Positions 8,738 through 17,983 of a stretch of DNA of 64,000 bases are shown piece after piece (within the stretch, counting starts at the first letter, position 1; every line of letters begins with the position of its first letter). The translations under genes were made by a program, and so were the position numbers. This DNA comes from Bradyrhizobium sp. NP1 (lineage in GTDB: Bacteria; Pseudomonadota; Alphaproteobacteria; Rhizobiales; Xanthobacteraceae), in NCBI RefSeq assembly GCF_030378205.1, contig NZ_CP127385.1, positions 7,108,001 to 7,172,000 on the forward strand, written 5' to 3'. The notes below the pieces were generated by a model. It made no database searches. It had not been told where the DNA came from and was given only the letters and a program-made list of their open reading frames with translations.

Positions 8738-9616
8738 ATGGAGCTATTCACCAACCAGATCCTGGCCGGGATCGCCACCGGCGCGATCTATGCCTGCATG
8801 GCGCTCGCGGTGGTCATGATCTACCAGGCGATCGACCATCTCAACTTCGCGCAGGGCGAGATGGCGATGTTCTCGACCTTCGTGTCCTGGCAGCTCATGC
8901 AGTGGGGCGTGCCCTATTGGGGCGCCTTCGTCCTCACGCTGGCGTTCTCCTTCGCCGGCGGCATCCTGATCGAGCGGCTGCTGTTCAAGCCACTCGCCAA
9001 GGCGCCGATCCTGACCAACGTGGCGGGCTTCATCGCGCTGTTTGCCATCATCAACTCGGTCGCCGGCCTGATCTGGGACTTCACCATCAAGCAATACCCG
9101 ACCCCGTTCGGCTCCTCGCCCTTCCTCGGCAGCCAGCTGATCTCGACCCACCAGGCCGGCATGATCGGCGTCACGCTGCTGCTGCTGCTCGGGCTCTACT
9201 TCTTCTTCCAGTTCACCCGGATCGGGCTGGCGATGCGGGCGGCCGCGTCGCTGCCGGAATCGGCGCGGCTGGTCGGCATCAACACTTCCTGGATGATCGC
9301 GCTGGGCTGGGGCATGGCGGCTGCGATCGGCTCGATCGCCGGCATGCTGATCGCGCCGGTGGTGTTCCTGGAGCCGAACATGATGGGCGGCGTCCTGATC
9401 TACGGCTTTGCCGCCGCCGTGCTCGGCGGGCTGACCTCGCCGCTCGGCGCCGTGGTCGGCGGCTTCCTGGTCGGCATCTTCGAGAATCTCGCCGGCACCT
9501 ACATCCCGGGCGTCGGCAATGAGCTGAAACTGCCGATCGCGCTCGCGCTGATCGTCACCGTGCTGGTCGTCAAACCCGCCGGCCTGTTCGGCCGCGCCAT
9601 CGTCAAGCGAGTCTGA
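8738..9616 (+). CDS. livH: Liv-type ABC transporter permease LivH
   Basis: Inner-membrane permease of 292 residues with about eight hydrophobic segments, typical length for LivH. The conserved N-terminal motif AGIATGAIYACMALAVVMIY and the C-terminal segment VLGGLTSPLGAVVGG are visible. An AGGGAG ribosome site precedes the ATG. It is separated from livM by only 2 bp and pairs with it to form the translocation channel. Confidence 0.92.
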   Translation: MELFTNQILAGIATGAIYACMALAVVMIYQAIDHLNFAQGEMAMFSTFVSWQLMQWGVPYWGAFVLTLAFSFAGGILIERLLFKPLAKAPILTNVAGFIALFAIINSVAGLIWDFTIKQYPTPFGSSPFLGSQLISTHQAGMIGVTLLLLLGLYFFFQFTRIGLAMRAAASLPESARLVGINTSWMIALGWGMAAAIGSIAGMLIAPVVFLEPNMMGGVLIYGFAAAVLGGLTSPLGAVVGGFLVGIFENLAGTYIPGVGNELKLPIALALIVTVLVVKPAGLFGRAIVKRV

Positions 9617-9618
9617 TC

Positions 9619-10668
9619 ATGAGCGCCGCTGTCGAAGACGTCGCAACAACCGAAACCCCCGCCGTCGAGGCCGTTCCCAAGCGCGCCATGACGCTCGGCA
9701 CCGGCACCTCGCTGGTGGTGCTGGCGCTGCTGATCGTGGTGCCGCTGTTCGTCAAGAACTTCATCATCTTCCAGATGACGATGCTTTTGATCTACGGCGT
9801 CGCGGTGCTGGCGCTCAACATCCTGACCGGCGGCAGCGGGCAGTTCTCGCTCGGCCAGAGCGCCTTCTACGCGATCGGCGCCTATACGTCCGCGATCCTG
9901 ATGGAGCAGTACAACGTCAACTACGCGCTGACGCTGCCGATCGCCGGCGTCGTCTGCTTCGCCGCCGGCTTCCTGTTCGGCCTGCCGGCGCTGCGGCTGT
10001 CCGGCGTCTATCTGGCGCTCGCCACCTTCGCGCTCGCCACCGCCATGCCGCAGCTCCTGAAACTCGGCTTCTTCGAGAAGTGGACCGGCGGCGTGCAGGG
10101 CCTGGTGGTGACCAAGCCGGACGCGCCCGACAGCCTGCAGAGCATGCTGCTGTGGCTCCACCTGAAAATGTCGCAGGACATGTGGCTCTATTACTTCACG
10201 CTTGCGGTCACGGTCGCGATCTATGTCGGCTCGGTCAACCTGCTGCGCTCGCGCACCGGGCGCGCCTTCATGGCGATCCGCGACAACGAGATCGCGGCTT
10301 CCGCGATGGGCGTCGACATCGCGCTCTACAAGACGCTGGCGTTCGGCGTCTCCGCCGGCATCACCGGCATCGCCGGCGGGCTGGGCGCCATCGCGGTGCA
10401 GTTCGTCGCGCCCGACAGCTACACCATTACGCTGGCGATCTCGCTGTTCCTCGGCATGGTGGTCGGCGGCGTCGGCTGGCTGCCCGGCTCCTTCGTCGGC
10501 AGCGCCTTCATCATCTTCGTCCCCAACATCGCCGAAAGCGTCTCCAAGGGCCTTTCCGGCGCGGTGTTCGGCGTGCTGTTGTTCCTCGTGATCTTCCTGG
10601 TGCCGCACGGCGCCCGGCAGGTGGCCATCCTCTGCCAGCAGGCGATCGGCCGTTTCAAGAAAAGCTAA
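9619..10668 (+). CDS. livM: Liv-type ABC transporter permease LivM
   Basis: Second inner-membrane permease, 349 residues, with about ten hydrophobic segments. The family motifs LTGGSGQFSLGQSAFYAIGA near residue 70 and the EAA-like segment RTGRAFMAIRDNEIAASAMG near 210 are clear. A 35-residue hydrophilic N-terminus is slightly longer than usual. The first of three binding-protein genes begins 15 bp downstream. Confidence 0.92.
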   Translation: MSAAVEDVATTETPAVEAVPKRAMTLGTGTSLVVLALLIVVPLFVKNFIIFQMTMLLIYGVAVLALNILTGGSGQFSLGQSAFYAIGAYTSAILMEQYNVNYALTLPIAGVVCFAAGFLFGLPALRLSGVYLALATFALATAMPQLLKLGFFEKWTGGVQGLVVTKPDAPDSLQSMLLWLHLKMSQDMWLYYFTLAVTVAIYVGSVNLLRSRTGRAFMAIRDNEIAASAMGVDIALYKTLAFGVSAGITGIAGGLGAIAVQFVAPDSYTITLAISLFLGMVVGGVGWLPGSFVGSAFIIFVPNIAESVSKGLSGAVFGVLLFLVIFLVPHGARQVAILCQQAIGRFKKS

Positions 10669-10683
10669 GGAGAAACCGAAATT

Positions 10684-11904
10684 ATGCTTCGCAAGGAAAT
10701 CCGTATCGCCGCGCTTGCGACGGCGGTCATGATTATTGCCTCCGGCAGCGCGTTCGCCCAGAAGAAATACGATACCGGCGCCTCCGATACCGAGATCAAG
10801 ATCGGCAACATCATGCCCTACAGCGGCCCCGCATCGGCCTATGGCGTGATCGGCAAGACCGAGGAAGCCTATTTCAAGAAGATCAACGCCGAGGGCGGCA
10901 TCAACGGCCGCAAGATCACCTTCATCTCCTATGACGACGGCTACTTGCCGCCGAAAGCGGTCGAGCAGGCCCGCAAGCTGGTCGAGAGCGACGAGGTGCT
11001 GGTCGTGTTCAACCCGCTCGGCACGCCCTCCAACACCGCGATCCAGAAATACCTCAATGCCAAGAAGGTGCCGCAGCTGTTCGTGGCGAGCGGCGCCACC
11101 AAGTGGAACGATCCGAAGGACTTCCCCTGGACCATGGGCTGGCAGCCTTCCTATCAGAGCGAGGCGCACATCTATGCCAAGTACCTGATGAAGGAAAAGC
11201 CGGCCGGCAAGATCGCGGTGCTCTATCAGAACGATGATTTCGGCAAGGACTACTTGAAGGGCCTGAAGGACGGGCTCGGCGCGAAATCCTCGATGATCAT
11301 CGCGGAAGAAAGCTACGAAACCAGCGAGCCGACGATCGACAACCACATCGTCAAGCTGAAGGCCTCCGGCGCCGACGTCTTCGTCTCGGTCACCACGCCG
11401 AAATTCGCAGCGCAGGCGATCAAGAAGCTCGCCGAGATCGACTGGCATCCGCTGCAAATCGTCTCCAGTGTATCGGTCTCGGTCGGCGGCGTGATGAAGC
11501 CGGCCGGCTTCGAGAATTCGCAAGGCATCCTGTCGGCCTACTACGCCAAGGACGGCGCCGACCCGCAGTGGGACAACGATCCCGGCATGAAGAAATTCTT
11601 CGCATTCCTCGCGAACTACTATCCGGACGGCAACAGGCTCGACGGCTCGACCGTCTATGGCTACGGCGTCGCGCAGACGCTGGTGCAGGTGCTGAAGCAG
11701 TGCGGCGACAACCTGACGCGCGAGAACATCATGAAGCAGGCCGCCAGCCTGAAGGACTTCACGCCCGACACGCTGCTGCCGGGCATCAAGATCAACACCT
11801 CGCCGACCGACTTCGCGCCGATCGACCAGCTTCAGATGATGCGCTTCAAGGGCGAGAAGTGGGAGCTGTTCGGCGACATCATCTCCGGCGAGCTCAGCAA
11901 CTAG
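10684..11904 (+). CDS. ABC transporter periplasmic substrate-binding protein, tandem copy 1
   Basis: Periplasmic binding protein of the Leu/Ile/Val-binding type I fold, 406 residues. The signal peptide ends at SGSAFAQ-KKYDTGASDTE, about residue 25. The mature protein has the family core (IKIGNIMPYSGPASAYG, ATKWNDPKDFPWTMGWQPSY, VLYQNDDFGKDYLKGLKDG). It follows livM by 15 bp and so belongs to the transporter operon. The stop codon TAG forms the first bases of a palindromic repeat, and a rho-independent terminator follows at 12053-12079. Copies 2 and 3 downstream are paralogues; copy 2 is the closer. The ligand is unknown; a dicarboxylate or fatty acid is suggested by the neighbouring pim-like genes. 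Confidence 0.92.
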   Translation: MLRKEIRIAALATAVMIIASGSAFAQKKYDTGASDTEIKIGNIMPYSGPASAYGVIGKTEEAYFKKINAEGGINGRKITFISYDDGYLPPKAVEQARKLVESDEVLVVFNPLGTPSNTAIQKYLNAKKVPQLFVASGATKWNDPKDFPWTMGWQPSYQSEAHIYAKYLMKEKPAGKIAVLYQNDDFGKDYLKGLKDGLGAKSSMIIAEESYETSEPTIDNHIVKLKASGADVFVSVTTPKFAAQAIKKLAEIDWHPLQIVSSVSVSVGGVMKPAGFENSQGILSAYYAKDGADPQWDNDPGMKKFFAFLANYYPDGNRLDGSTVYGYGVAQTLVQVLKQCGDNLTRENIMKQAASLKDFTPDTLLPGIKINTSPTDFAPIDQLQMMRFKGEKWELFGDIISGELSN

Positions 11905-12001
11905 AGCATGATCCGGAAAAGTGTGTAGCGGTTTTCCGAAAAGATCATGCTCAATCAAGAACCTAAAGCGCGATGACGATTCAACCTGATCTCATCGCGC
12001 T
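11904..12001. repeat. Palindromic repeat (gagcatgatcc family) plus second hairpin
   Basis: GAGCATGATC and GGAAAA at 11904-11919 pair with TTTTCC and GATCATGCTC at 11933-11952. A second dyad, AGCGCGATGA...TCATCGCGCT, occupies 11967-12001. This family, common in Rhizobiales, recurs in variant form at 13452-13500 and 21864-21910. Confidence 0.8.
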
Positions 12002-12052
12002 CTAGCCGCCGCGCCGCGGCCGCTAACACGAAAGATTGACGACTAAAGAAGC

Positions 12053-12079
12053 AGCCCCTGCGACCACCTCGCAGGGGCT
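12053..12079 (+). terminator. Rho-independent terminator after binding-protein copy 1
   Basis: AGCCCCTGCGA-CCACC-TCGCAGGGGCT is a perfect 11-bp stem followed by TTCTGTTG. It is almost the same as the terminator after copy 2, which suggests it was duplicated with the gene. Confidence 0.85.
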
Positions 12080-12182
12080 TTCTGTTGTGAGCCCAGGGGT
12101 AAAATGGTATCGATGGCGGCAAGCCAGAAGAGCCTTCGCTAAAGAAGGCCTGGACACATCATCCATGTGAGGGAGAAACGCG

Positions 12183-13412
12183 ATGAAGACGATCGCCACC
12201 AGGCTCGCCGTCGCCTCGACGGCGCTAGCCTTGTTAGCCGCGAGCTCAAGCGGCGCGCTGGCGCAGAAGAAATACGACACGGGCGCGTCCGACACCGAGA
12301 TCAAGATCGGCAACATCATGCCCTATAGCGGCCCTGCCTCGGCCTATGGCGTGATCGGCAAGACCGAAGCCGCCTATTTCAAGAAGATCAACGACGCCGG
12401 CGGCATCAACGGCCGCAAGATCAACTTCATCTCCTATGACGACGGCTATTCGCCGCCGAAGACGGTCGAGCAGGCGCGCAAGCTGGTCGAGAGCGACGAG
12501 GTCCTGTTCATCTTCAATTCGCTCGGCACGCCGCCGAATTCGGCGATCCAGAAGTACATGAACTCGAAGAAGGTGCCGCAGCTCTTCGTCGCCACCGGCG
12601 CCACCAAGTGGAATGATCCGAAGGAGTTTCCCTGGACCATGGGCTGGCAGCCCTCCTACCAGAGCGAGGCGCGGATCTACGCCAAATACATCCTGAAGGA
12701 AAAGCCCGACGCCAAGATCGCCGTGCTCTATCAGAACGACGATTACGGCAAGGACTATCTGAAGGGGCTCAAGGACGGGTTGGGAGCCAAGGCGGCCTCG
12801 ATGATCGTCGTCGAGGAAAGCTACGAGACCACCGAGCCCACCGTCGACAACCACGTCGTCAAGCTGAAGTCGACCGGCGCCGACGTGTTCGTCGACATCA
12901 CGACGCCGAAATTCGCGGCGCAGGCGATCAAGAAGGTCGCCGAGATCGAGTGGAAGCCGCTCCACATCCTCAACAACGTGTCGGCCTCCGTCGGCAGCGT
13001 GATCAAGCCGGCCGGCTTCGACAATGCGCAAGGCATCATCTCCGCGGCCTACCTGAAGGACGTCACCGATCCGCAGTGGGACAACGATGCCGGCATGAAG
13101 CAGTTTCTGGATTTCCTCGCCAAGGATTTCCCGGAGGCCAACAAGCTCGACAACTCGGTGATCGTCGGCTACGGCGTTGCGCAGACGATGGTCCAGGTGC
13201 TCAAGCAGTGCGGCGACGATCTCACCCATGAGAACATCATGAAGCAGGCCGCCAACCTGAAGGACTTCCGCACCGAGGTGCTGCTGCCCGGCATCACCAT
13301 CAACACCTCGGCGACCGACTTCGCGCCGATCAGCCAGCTTCAGCTACAGCGGTTCAAGGGCGAGCGCTGGGACCTGTTCGGCGACGTCATCTCCGGCGAC
13401 GTCGGCGGCTAG
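12183..13412 (+). CDS. ABC transporter periplasmic substrate-binding protein, tandem copy 2
   Basis: Type I periplasmic binding protein of 409 residues, very similar to the preceding copy across its whole length; both share KKYDTGASDTEIKIGNIMPY and most of the following 100 residues. Signal peptide MKTIATRLAVASTALALLAA, cleavage near SGALAQ-KKY. GAGGGAGAAACGCG precedes the ATG. It has its own 278-bp upstream region after a terminator and its own terminator, so it can be expressed independently of the transporter. Differences from copy 1 cluster in the C-terminal half, where ligand preference could diverge. Confidence 0.92.
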   Translation: MKTIATRLAVASTALALLAASSSGALAQKKYDTGASDTEIKIGNIMPYSGPASAYGVIGKTEAAYFKKINDAGGINGRKINFISYDDGYSPPKTVEQARKLVESDEVLFIFNSLGTPPNSAIQKYMNSKKVPQLFVATGATKWNDPKEFPWTMGWQPSYQSEARIYAKYILKEKPDAKIAVLYQNDDYGKDYLKGLKDGLGAKAASMIVVEESYETTEPTVDNHVVKLKSTGADVFVDITTPKFAAQAIKKVAEIEWKPLHILNNVSASVGSVIKPAGFDNAQGIISAAYLKDVTDPQWDNDAGMKQFLDFLAKDFPEANKLDNSVIVGYGVAQTMVQVLKQCGDDLTHENIMKQAANLKDFRTEVLLPGITINTSATDFAPISQLQLQRFKGERWDLFGDVISGDVGG

Positions 13413-13451
13413 TCGCCTCAGCTGAGGGCGTCGCGCCCCAGCTTCTTGGTT

Positions 13452-13500
13452 GGGCATGACGTTATCGGAAAACCGGCATCCACTTTTCCGCGTCATGCCC
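13452..13500. repeat. Palindromic repeat (variant of gagcatgatcc family)
   Basis: GGGCATGACG...CGTCATGCCC with internal CGGAAAA...TTTTCCG forms a long dyad between binding-protein copies 2 and 3, just before the terminator at 13521-13549. Confidence 0.75.
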
Positions 13501-13520
13501 TATCGGCGGATCGACAAGAG

Positions 13521-13549
13521 AGGCCCCTGCGACATCGTCGCAGGGGCCT
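13521..13549 (+). terminator. Rho-independent terminator after binding-protein copy 2
   Basis: AGGCCCCTGCGAC-ATC-GTCGCAGGGGCCT is a perfect 13-bp stem followed by TTCTCTTT. Confidence 0.87.
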
Positions 13550-13685
13550 TTCTCTTTCCACGATCCGGCAAAGGGCGCCCAAATCCCTTACACTTCGCCC
13601 GTCCATGCGCTATCGGTTGGTCCGGCAAAAATGACGCCGGACCCCATAAAAAGCCGCCGGCGCGCAACCGGGAGCGAAACAGGAA

Positions 13686-14915
13686 ATGCCGATCCTTCTG
13701 CAGCGTCCTTTCACAGCCATCTCGCTTGCACTCGCGCTGACCATCGCCGGCGGCGGCGCGGCGCTGGCCCAGAAGAAATACGACACCGGCGCCGGCGACA
13801 CCGAGATCAAGATCGGCAACATCGTTCCCTATAGCGGGCCGGCCTCGGCCTACGGCACCGTCGGCAAGGTGATGGGCGCGGTGTTCAGCAAGGTCAACGA
13901 CGAGGGCGGCATCAAGCGCCGCAAGGTCAACTTCATCTCCTACGACGACGCCTATTCGCCGCCCAAGGCGGTGGAGCAGGCGCGCAGGCTGATCGAGAGC
14001 GACGAGGTGCTGCTGCTGTTCGGCACGCTCGGCACGGCGTCCAACACCGCGATCCAGAAATATGTGAACGGCAAGAAGGTGCCGCAGCTCTTCGTCGCGA
14101 CCGGAGCCACCAAGTGGAACGACCCGAAGAATTTCCCGTGGACCATGGGCTGGCTGCCGAGCTACCAGAGCGAGGCGCACATCTACGCCAAATATCTCCT
14201 GAAGGAGAAGCCCGCCGCCAAGATCGCGGTGCTCTACCAGAACGACGACATGGGCAAGGATTATCTGAAAGGGCTGAAGGACGGTCTCGCCTCTGATCCC
14301 AAGCGCATCGTCGCCGAGGAAAGCTACGAGGTCGCGGAGCCGACCATCGATTCCCACGTGGTGCGCCTGAAGTCGGCCTCTCCCGACGTCATCATCTTCT
14401 TCACCACGCCGAAGTTCGGCGCCCAGGCGATCAAGAAGCTCGGCGAGATGAGCTGGAAGCCGCTCACCATCATCTGCAACGTCAGCGCCTCCACCGCGAC
14501 CGTGATGCGGCCGGCGGGGCTCGAGAACTCGCAAGGCGTGATCTCGACTTCCTACGCCAAGGACGCCAGTGACCCGCAATGGACCGACGATGCCGGCGTG
14601 AAGAACTACCGGGCGCTGCTCGCCAAATATCTGCCCGAGGTCAATCCGGCCGACGCCTCGGCCATGACCGGATACAACATGGCGACGACCATGGTGGAAG
14701 TGCTAAGACGTTCCGGCGATGATCTCACCCGCGCCAACATCATGAAGCAGGCCTCGAGCCTGAAGCAGTTTCCGCAGGAGGGCCTGCTTCCCGGCGTCAC
14801 CATCACGACCGGCCCGGACGACTTCCAGCCGATCGAGCAGCTGCAGCTCATGCAGTTCAAGGGCGAGCGCTGGCAGCTGTTCGGCGAGGTGATCAGCGGC
14901 GAGCTCGGCAATTGA
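13686..14915 (+). CDS. ABC transporter periplasmic substrate-binding protein, tandem copy 3
   Basis: Third paralogous Leu/Ile/Val-type binding protein, 409 residues. The signal peptide ends near GGGAALAQ-KKYDTGAGDTE. The framework is the same as in copies 1 and 2, but it is the most divergent (VGKVMGAVFSKVNDEGGIKR, DVIIFFTTPKFGAQ, MRPAGLENSQGVIS), so it probably arose by the older duplication. An AGGA ribosome site lies just before the ATG. No terminator is visible before the glycerate kinase gene 25 bp downstream, so the two are probably co-transcribed. Confidence 0.92.
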   Translation: MPILLQRPFTAISLALALTIAGGGAALAQKKYDTGAGDTEIKIGNIVPYSGPASAYGTVGKVMGAVFSKVNDEGGIKRRKVNFISYDDAYSPPKAVEQARRLIESDEVLLLFGTLGTASNTAIQKYVNGKKVPQLFVATGATKWNDPKNFPWTMGWLPSYQSEAHIYAKYLLKEKPAAKIAVLYQNDDMGKDYLKGLKDGLASDPKRIVAEESYEVAEPTIDSHVVRLKSASPDVIIFFTTPKFGAQAIKKLGEMSWKPLTIICNVSASTATVMRPAGLENSQGVISTSYAKDASDPQWTDDAGVKNYRALLAKYLPEVNPADASAMTGYNMATTMVEVLRRSGDDLTRANIMKQASSLKQFPQEGLLPGVTITTGPDDFQPIEQLQLMQFKGERWQLFGEVISGELGN

Positions 14916-14940
14916 CGGCAGGCTACGCTGCGACCATGGA

Positions 14941-16239
14941 ATGAATGCGATGACCGACCGACGTCCCCTGTTGCGTGCGATCTATGATGCGGCGGTTGCC
15001 GCCGCCCATCCTGACGTGGTGCTAGCGGCGCATCTCAAGCCGGTGCCGAAAGGCCGGGTGATCTGCCTTGCCGCGGGCAAGGGCGCCGCTGCGCTCGCCG
15101 CCGCCGCCGAGCGCCACTATCTCGACGCGCTGGAGATGGAGCCTTCGCGCCTTGTCGGCATCGCCACCACCCGCCACGGCCACGGCGTGCCGACGCGGCG
15201 GATCAAGGTGGTGGAGGCCGGCCATCCGATGCCGGACCAGGCGGGACTTGCCGGCGCCGAAGAGACGCTGCGCATGGCGGCAGGCGCCGGCCCCGACGAC
15301 CTCCTGCTCGTGCTGCTGTCGGGCGGCGGCTCGGCGAACTGGATCGCGCCGGCCGAAGGCGTGTCATTCGAGGAGAAGCAGAAACTGACCCGCGCGCTGT
15401 TGCGCTCTGGTGCGCCGATCGGCGAGGTCAACACCGTCAGGAAGCATCTGTCGCGGATCAAGGGCGGCCGGCTGGCGCGTGCCGGCCAGCACGCCGCCGA
15501 AATCGTCACGCTCGCGATCTCGGACGTGCCGCACGACGATCCCTCGGCCATCGCCTCGGGGCCTACGGTGCCGGACCCTACCACGCTTGGCGACGCGCGC
15601 GCCATCGTCACCAAATATCGCCTCGAGGCCGCCGACGCGATCCGCCGCGCGCTCGACGATTCCAAGAACGAAAGCTGCAAGCCGGGCGACGCTGCGTTCG
15701 CCCGCGCGCATTTCGAGCTGATCGCGCGCCCGCGCGCCTCGCTCGACACCGCGATCAGGCTGGCGCGCGAGGCCGGATACGACGTGATCGACCTCGGCGC
15801 CGACCTCGAGGGCGAGGCGCGCGAGGTCGCGGCCGATCACGCGAAACTTGCGCTTGAAGCGCGCCGCGACGGCCGCCGCGTCGCAATCATCTCCGGCGGC
15901 GAGCTTACCGTCACCGTGCGTGGCAATGGCCGCGGCGGACCGAACCAGGAATATGCGCTGGCGCTCGCCGACCTCTTCAAGGACACATCAGGCATTTCCG
16001 CGCTTGCCGGCGACACCGACGGCGCCGATGGCGGCGGCGGCTCGGCCTCCGATCCGGCCGGCGCCGTGATCGACCAGACGACCTTTGCGAAGATGAAATC
16101 GCTTGGCTTGAGCCCGAGCGCCTATCTCGACAACAACGACGCGACCGGCTTTTTTGCCCAGACCGGCGACCTGCTGCAGACCGGCCCGACGCTGACCAAT
16201 GTCAACGACGTCAGGGTGATTTTGGTGGACCAGCAATAG
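14941..16239 (+). CDS. Glycerate 2-kinase (GckA/TtuD family, MOFRL domain)
   Basis: Cytoplasmic kinase of 432 residues, the normal length for the GckA/TtuD family, which phosphorylates D-glycerate to 2-phosphoglycerate; older annotations call members hydroxypyruvate reductase. The N-terminal domain has CLAAGKGAAALAAAAE and LVLLSGGGSANWIAPAEG, and the C-terminal MOFRL domain has GGPNQEYALALADL and AGDTDGADGGGGSASDPAG. Two starts are possible, ATG 14941 and ATG 14950; a GGA triplet favours 14950 slightly. It follows binding-protein copy 3 by 25 bp. Its link to the transporter or to dicarboxylate catabolism is not obvious. Confidence 0.87.
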   Translation: MNAMTDRRPLLRAIYDAAVAAAHPDVVLAAHLKPVPKGRVICLAAGKGAAALAAAAERHYLDALEMEPSRLVGIATTRHGHGVPTRRIKVVEAGHPMPDQAGLAGAEETLRMAAGAGPDDLLLVLLSGGGSANWIAPAEGVSFEEKQKLTRALLRSGAPIGEVNTVRKHLSRIKGGRLARAGQHAAEIVTLAISDVPHDDPSAIASGPTVPDPTTLGDARAIVTKYRLEAADAIRRALDDSKNESCKPGDAAFARAHFELIARPRASLDTAIRLAREAGYDVIDLGADLEGEAREVAADHAKLALEARRDGRRVAIISGGELTVTVRGNGRGGPNQEYALALADLFKDTSGISALAGDTDGADGGGGSASDPAGAVIDQTTFAKMKSLGLSPSAYLDNNDATGFFAQTGDLLQTGPTLTNVNDVRVILVDQQ

Positions 16240-16295
16240 ACCGATTGACGTCATTTCCGGGGGGCGCGTTGGCGCGAATCCGGGATGACAAGCGA

Positions 16296-16805
16296 TCAGA
16301 ACTCCAGCGCGATCTTCGACAGCATCGCCAGCAGCGCGGCCTTGTTGGCGGGACCGAGCAGCTCGTTGATCCGCGCCTCGTGCTTGGCGGCGACCAGCCT
16401 CTTGGCGCGCGCCAGCACCGCCCTGCCCTTGTCGGTCAGCATCAGGGTGTGCGAGCGCCGATCGGTGGTCGAGCGCACGCGGCTGCAAAGATCGCGGCTT
16501 TCCAGCCCGTCCAGCATCGCCACGAAGTTCGGCCTGAGGATGCCGAGCGTCGCCGCGATCTCGGTCTGGTTTCGCCCGGGATTCCTGTCGATCAGGAGCA
16601 GCGCGGAAAACTGCGCCGGCGTGAGCTGCAGCGGCGCGACGCAGCGCAGGAAATCCTCGAATACCTTCAGCTGCGCGCGCTTGAGCGAATAGCCGAGCAG
16701 CTCCGCCAGCTCTCCGAGCTGCAGCGCGCCATTTTCGCCCGCAACCGCGGTCGGCTCCTTGCGCGGCCTGACGGGATCGGCCATAGCGGTCTTGGAAACG
16801 GGCAT
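16296..16805 (-). CDS. MarR family transcriptional regulator (CouR-like by position)
   Basis: Winged-helix regulator of 169 residues. The wHTH core is LTPAQFSALLLIDRNPGRNQ followed by TEIAATLGILRPNFVAMLDG, and the wing is LCSRVRSTTDRRSHTLMLTD. It is divergent from a Liv-type transporter operon, with a small AT-rich dyad at 16839-16851 in the 136-bp gap. In Rhodopseudomonas palustris the p-coumaroyl-CoA-responsive MarR repressor CouR belongs to a regulon with an ABC transporter and hydroxycinnamate genes, so this is the best CouR candidate in the window. Ligand and targets are inferred. Confidence 0.85.
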   Translation of the reverse strand: MPVSKTAMADPVRPRKEPTAVAGENGALQLGELAELLGYSLKRAQLKVFEDFLRCVAPLQLTPAQFSALLLIDRNPGRNQTEIAATLGILRPNFVAMLDGLESRDLCSRVRSTTDRRSHTLMLTDKGRAVLARAKRLVAAKHEARINELLGPANKAALLAMLSKIALEF

Positions 16806-16838
16806 GGGTATCCGCCGGCTCGGCTTGAGATTATATTC

Positions 16839-16851
16839 GATAATTGTTATC
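16839..16851. promoter_or_regulatory. Candidate MarR operator between marR and livH
   Basis: GATAA-TTG-TTATC lies in an AT-rich stretch between the two divergent genes, 34 bp from the marR start. Similar dyads occur at 25866-25880, 28685-28699 and 32086-32106 within the same cluster. Confidence 0.45.
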
Positions 16852-16941
16852 CACTATATCAAATGACGCGGCGACTTATCAACCGCCGCGGTCGGGCCGA
16901 CGGCGCATGCGGCCTGATCAAAGAGGGGGAGCGGAGCGGTC

Positions 16942-17982
16942 TTGAACTCGACGATCATGCTGTTCCTGATCCAGGACGGCATCACCAACGGCGCGATCTA
17001 CGCGCTGCTCGGGCTGGCGCTGGTGCTGGTGTTCGCAGTGACCCGCGTCATCCTGATTCCGCAGGGCGAATTCGTCACCTATGGCGCGCTGACCTATGCC
17101 TCGCTGTCGTCCGGGCAGGTGCCGGGCACGGCGAAGCTGGCGCTGGCGATGGGCATCGCGGCGTTCGGCCTTGACCTGTTCGCCGCCCGCCGCTCGCTGC
17201 ATGCCGCCCGTATCGCCCGCGCCTTTGCCGTCAATGTGGTGCTGCCCTGTCTCGTGTTGGCGGCGTCGCTGTGGGCCGCCGGCCACCACGCGCCCGTCGG
17301 CATCAACATCGCGCTCTCGCTCGTCATCGTCGCCGCGATCGGCTCGTTCCTCTACCGCATCGCCTTCCAGCCGATCGCGCACACCTCCGTGCTGGTGCTC
17401 CTGATCGCTTCCGTCGGCTGCCATCTCGCGATGCAGGGGCTTGGGCTATTGTTCTTCGGCGCCGAGGGCCAGCGGGGACCGGCGATCCTCTCGACGTCCT
17501 TGACCGCCGGGCCGCTGCGCTTCACCGGGCAAAGCATCGCGGTCTACGCCATCACCGCCGGCTTCATCGTCGCGCTCTGGCTGTTCTTCGGCTTCACCCG
17601 CTATGGCAAGGCGCTCCGCGCCACCGCCGTCAACCGGCTCGGCGCACGGCTTGCCGGCATCCGCACCTCGCTGTCCGGGCAGATCGCCTTCCTGCTGGCG
17701 TCGCTGATCGGCGCGCTCTCCGGCATCCTGATCGTGCCGATCACCACGCTCTATTACGACACCGGCTTCCTGATCGGCCTGAAGGGTTTCATCGCCGCGA
17801 TCATCGGCGGTCTCGTCAGTTATCCCCTGACCGCGATCGCCGCGCTCCTGGTCGGGATCGTGGAATCCTTCTCCTCCTTCTACGCCAGCAACTTCAAAGA
17901 GGTCATCGTCTTCACGCTCCTGATCCCGGTTCTTCTGCTGCGCTCGCTCGCCGCGCCCGAGGTCGAGGAGGAAAAGGATTAG
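16942..17982 (+). CDS. livH: Liv-type ABC transporter permease LivH (second transporter)
   Basis: Inner-membrane permease of 346 residues, about 50 longer than the LivH at 8.7 kb, with extra hydrophobic segments around residues 65-125. Family motifs are QDGITNGAIYALLGLALVLV at the N-terminus and AIIGGLVSYPLTAIAALLVG near the C-terminus. Start is TTG at 16942, with GGAG 5 bases upstream and GGGGGAG further up. The livM-livG fusion follows by 1 bp. The next minus-strand operon encodes a binding protein and hydroxycinnamate enzymes, so an aryl-acid importer like CouPSTU is likely. Confidence 0.88.
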   Translation: MNSTIMLFLIQDGITNGAIYALLGLALVLVFAVTRVILIPQGEFVTYGALTYASLSSGQVPGTAKLALAMGIAAFGLDLFAARRSLHAARIARAFAVNVVLPCLVLAASLWAAGHHAPVGINIALSLVIVAAIGSFLYRIAFQPIAHTSVLVLLIASVGCHLAMQGLGLLFFGAEGQRGPAILSTSLTAGPLRFTGQSIAVYAITAGFIVALWLFFGFTRYGKALRATAVNRLGARLAGIRTSLSGQIAFLLASLIGALSGILIVPITTLYYDTGFLIGLKGFIAAIIGGLVSYPLTAIAALLVGIVESFSSFYASNFKEVIVFTLLIPVLLLRSLAAPEVEEEKD

Positions 17983-17983
17983 C

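Noticed and set aside
9499..11958. An 819-codon open frame on the minus strand opposite livM and binding-protein copy 1.
   Set aside because: It is a shadow of two clearly coding plus-strand genes in a high-GC sequence; its product is rich in Arg, Asp and His with no domain.
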